Source: Nitrospirota bacterium (GTDB lineage Bacteria; NPL-UPA2; JAGMAN01). From it: DNA of 7,439 nucleotides. The notes beneath the pieces are model-generated. The model worked only from the letters and a program-made list of their open reading frames with translations. It was not told the origin of the DNA and ran no database searches. The stretch is taken from NCBI GenBank assembly GCA_030605915.1, contig JAUWHM010000075.1, positions 1-7,439 of the forward strand. The letters run 5' to 3'. Shown here in pieces: positions 6,063 to 7,439 of the stretch (positions are counted from its first letter, which is position 1; each line of letters begins with the position of its first letter). Made by a program: the position numbers and the translations under genes.

Positions 6063-6081
6063 TGAGGAATTTTCTTGAACA

Positions 6082-7439
6082 TCAATGAATAGCGTAATCT
6101 CCCTTGTGGCGGTCTTTGAGTTCACCGATTTTGGAGAGGTTCCAGTTGTTTACTCTACTGAAGTAGCCGACGATGCGAGTGATGCCGTGGGTGTTCTTGC
6201 TACCGCAATATTGGCAGGTATCGGTTAGGCCGCGCATGTTGCGGCGGCAGTCGTCGCAGACAGTAAACTCAGGGGAGATGGCCAGCTGGGCGGCCTGGGT
6301 ATTTTCCCAGGTCTTACGGACTAAGTTAAGGATGCTGGAGGCCGATGGCTTCTCTTCTCCCACAAAGGCATGGAGGATGGCTCCAGATTCAATCAAAGTG
6401 TGGAAACGGCTCTGCTTCTCAATCCGCTCCGTCAGACTAATGGGAGCATCGGCCCGGAAGTGAATGCTATTGGTATAGTAGTTCTCATCGTTATCAATGT
6501 CGCCTTTGACCACATTAGATGCCTCTGGATATTCCCGCAGGTCTACCTTAGAAAGTCTTCTGGTGGCCGATTCAGCCGGAGATTCCTCTAAGGCTACCTG
6601 CAGATTGTGTTTCTCTTCATACTCCTTCGCCTTCAAATTCATAAAAGAGATTATTCTGACGCCAAGCTTATAGGCCTCATCGTCCTCGTGCAGCTCTTTA
6701 CCGATCAGGTGTTGAACACATTCGTTGAGACCAATGATCCCCATTATATAAGTAGACTTATCCAGGTCAATGTAAGGCCTTCCATCTTTAGCAATTTTGC
6801 CTACCTCCCACATGGGCATATTGGGAGCACTCATCAACTGGGCGATAAATTTCTTCTTCTCCAGATGGGCCTTCATAGCTATGTCCATGGCCCTGGCAAT
6901 CTCATCATAAAGTTTATCCACCTTTCCCTTCCCGACCCGGTAAGCAGCCTGAGGAAGGTTTATGGTCACATTCTGGAATCCACAGAAGCGCATACTCTCT
7001 GGATGTTCAATCATATAGTTATCTCTGATCCGCGTCCTCAATCGACAACAAGCAGAAAGTGTCACCTCATCCCTATCAAAGACAAAGTAAGGGGTTCCAT
7101 TCTCACTGGCAACCTGACAGGCATATTCCAATAACTCATACTGCTTCGGGTCATCAAAAGCCTCCTGAGAGATATGAAGATCGCACTTGGGGAAAGCAAA
7201 CACGTTGCCGTTTCTGTCCCCGGCTCTCCAGACATCTAACATTGCCCGGGTGAACCGCCTGGATTCCTCCTCATACTCTCCATAGGATTTCCCAGTGTAC
7301 TTTCCTCGAGGACCGATGGCCGGAACCTTCCTCAGATAGCTTGGGATTCCTAAGTGGACATTAAAGTCAAGGAAGAGCGTCTGACCACCACGAGAAAATG
7401 CATTTTGAGAGCCGCTGAAGATGAGATATTGAGCCTCCT
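6082..7439 (-). CDS. nrdD: NrdD, anaerobic (class III) ribonucleoside-triphosphate reductase, C-terminal part (5' end cut by window)
   Basis: NrdD reduces ribonucleoside triphosphates to dNTPs under anoxia using a glycyl radical. The visible 451 residues stay in frame to the window edge, so the N-terminus (including the usual ATP-cone) lies outside; an internal Met at 7242 is not the start, because the family sequence continues upstream (FSGSQNAFSRGGQT, then GKYTGKSYGEYE). Numbering from the window edge, SACCRL (C130, C131) probably holds the thiyl-radical cysteine, and FCGFQNVTINLP (C152) follows. The zinc site is CDDC...CQYC (C394, C397, C408, C411). The radical glycine is G424 in RIVGYFSRV, with codon at 6166-6168. 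The protein ends shortly after the conserved ELKDR. The activase gene nrdG, often next to nrdD, is not downstream here. The gene ends in TGA before a repeat-rich gap. Confidence 0.96.
   Translation of the reverse strand, partial: EAQYLIFSGSQNAFSRGGQTLFLDFNVHLGIPSYLRKVPAIGPRGKYTGKSYGEYEEESRRFTRAMLDVWRAGDRNGNVFAFPKCDLHISQEAFDDPKQYELLEYACQVASENGTPYFVFDRDEVTLSACCRLRTRIRDNYMIEHPESMRFCGFQNVTINLPQAAYRVGKGKVDKLYDEIARAMDIAMKAHLEKKKFIAQLMSAPNMPMWEVGKIAKDGRPYIDLDKSTYIMGIIGLNECVQHLIGKELHEDDEAYKLGVRIISFMNLKAKEYEEKHNLQVALEESPAESATRRLSKVDLREYPEASNVVKGDIDNDENYYTNSIHFRADAPISLTERIEKQSRFHTLIESGAILHAFVGEEKPSASSILNLVRKTWENTQAAQLAISPEFTVCDDCRRNMRGLTDTCQYCGSKNTHGITRIVGYFSRVNNWNLSKIGELKDRHKGDYAIH

Noticed and set aside
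5996..6081. Possible intrinsic terminator after nrdD
   Set aside because: Hairpins are present but none is followed by a T-run in the transcribed direction; the short CTTTTTGC run is not preceded by a GC stem on that side.
6607..7134. 175-codon plus-strand frame opposite nrdD
   Set aside because: Antisense shadow of conserved NrdD sequence, with no coding signature of its own.

Overview
The window carries genes on the minus strand only and suggests an anaerobic bacterium. The evidence is an Rnf ferredoxin:NAD+ oxidoreductase operon in the order rnfC-D-G-E-A-B, as in acetogenic clostridia and Thermotoga, together with an oxygen-sensitive class III (glycyl-radical) ribonucleotide reductase. 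I cannot name the phylum from sequence alone. Base composition is near half G+C in the rnf and nrdD genes but clearly AT-rich between about 4790 and 5545.

Reading in the direction of transcription (right to left): the 3' two-thirds of nrdD (7439-6082, 5' end outside the window); a 264-bp intergenic stretch packed with hairpins and short repeats (6081-5818); a small CxxC glutaredoxin/NrdH-like protein (5817-5551); pyrE, orotate phosphoribosyltransferase (5541-4999); a 256-bp stretch holding what looks like the decayed, frameshifted C-terminal end of a RAYT/IS200-like transposase on the plus strand (about 4790-5002); and then the rnf operon, rnfC (4742-3369), rnfD (3406-2396), rnfG (2403-1777), rnfE (1775-1185, probable TTG start), rnfA (1185-610) and rnfB (575-1, 3' end outside the window). 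The rnf genes overlap or lie within 35 bases of each other and are almost certainly one transcript.

Rnf couples reduced ferredoxin oxidation by NAD+ to Na+ or H+ pumping. All the expected cofactor signatures are visible: two CxxCxxCxxxC clusters and the NADH/FMN region in RnfC, covalent-FMN (S/T)GAT motifs in RnfD and RnfG, paired membrane cysteines in RnfA and RnfE, and the N-terminal four-Cys cluster plus ferredoxin-like clusters in RnfB. NrdD makes dNTPs anaerobically, and the adjacent CxxC protein is a candidate electron donor to it.

The genes themselves are mostly ordinary. The unusual signal is a short palindromic repeat family sharing the core CGGTGAAGCAGT followed by a variable hairpin. 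One copy sits in frame inside rnfC and adds about 22 residues to the protein; further copies crowd the nrdD-redoxin gap. A transposase remnant of the type that can mobilise such palindromes lies between them.
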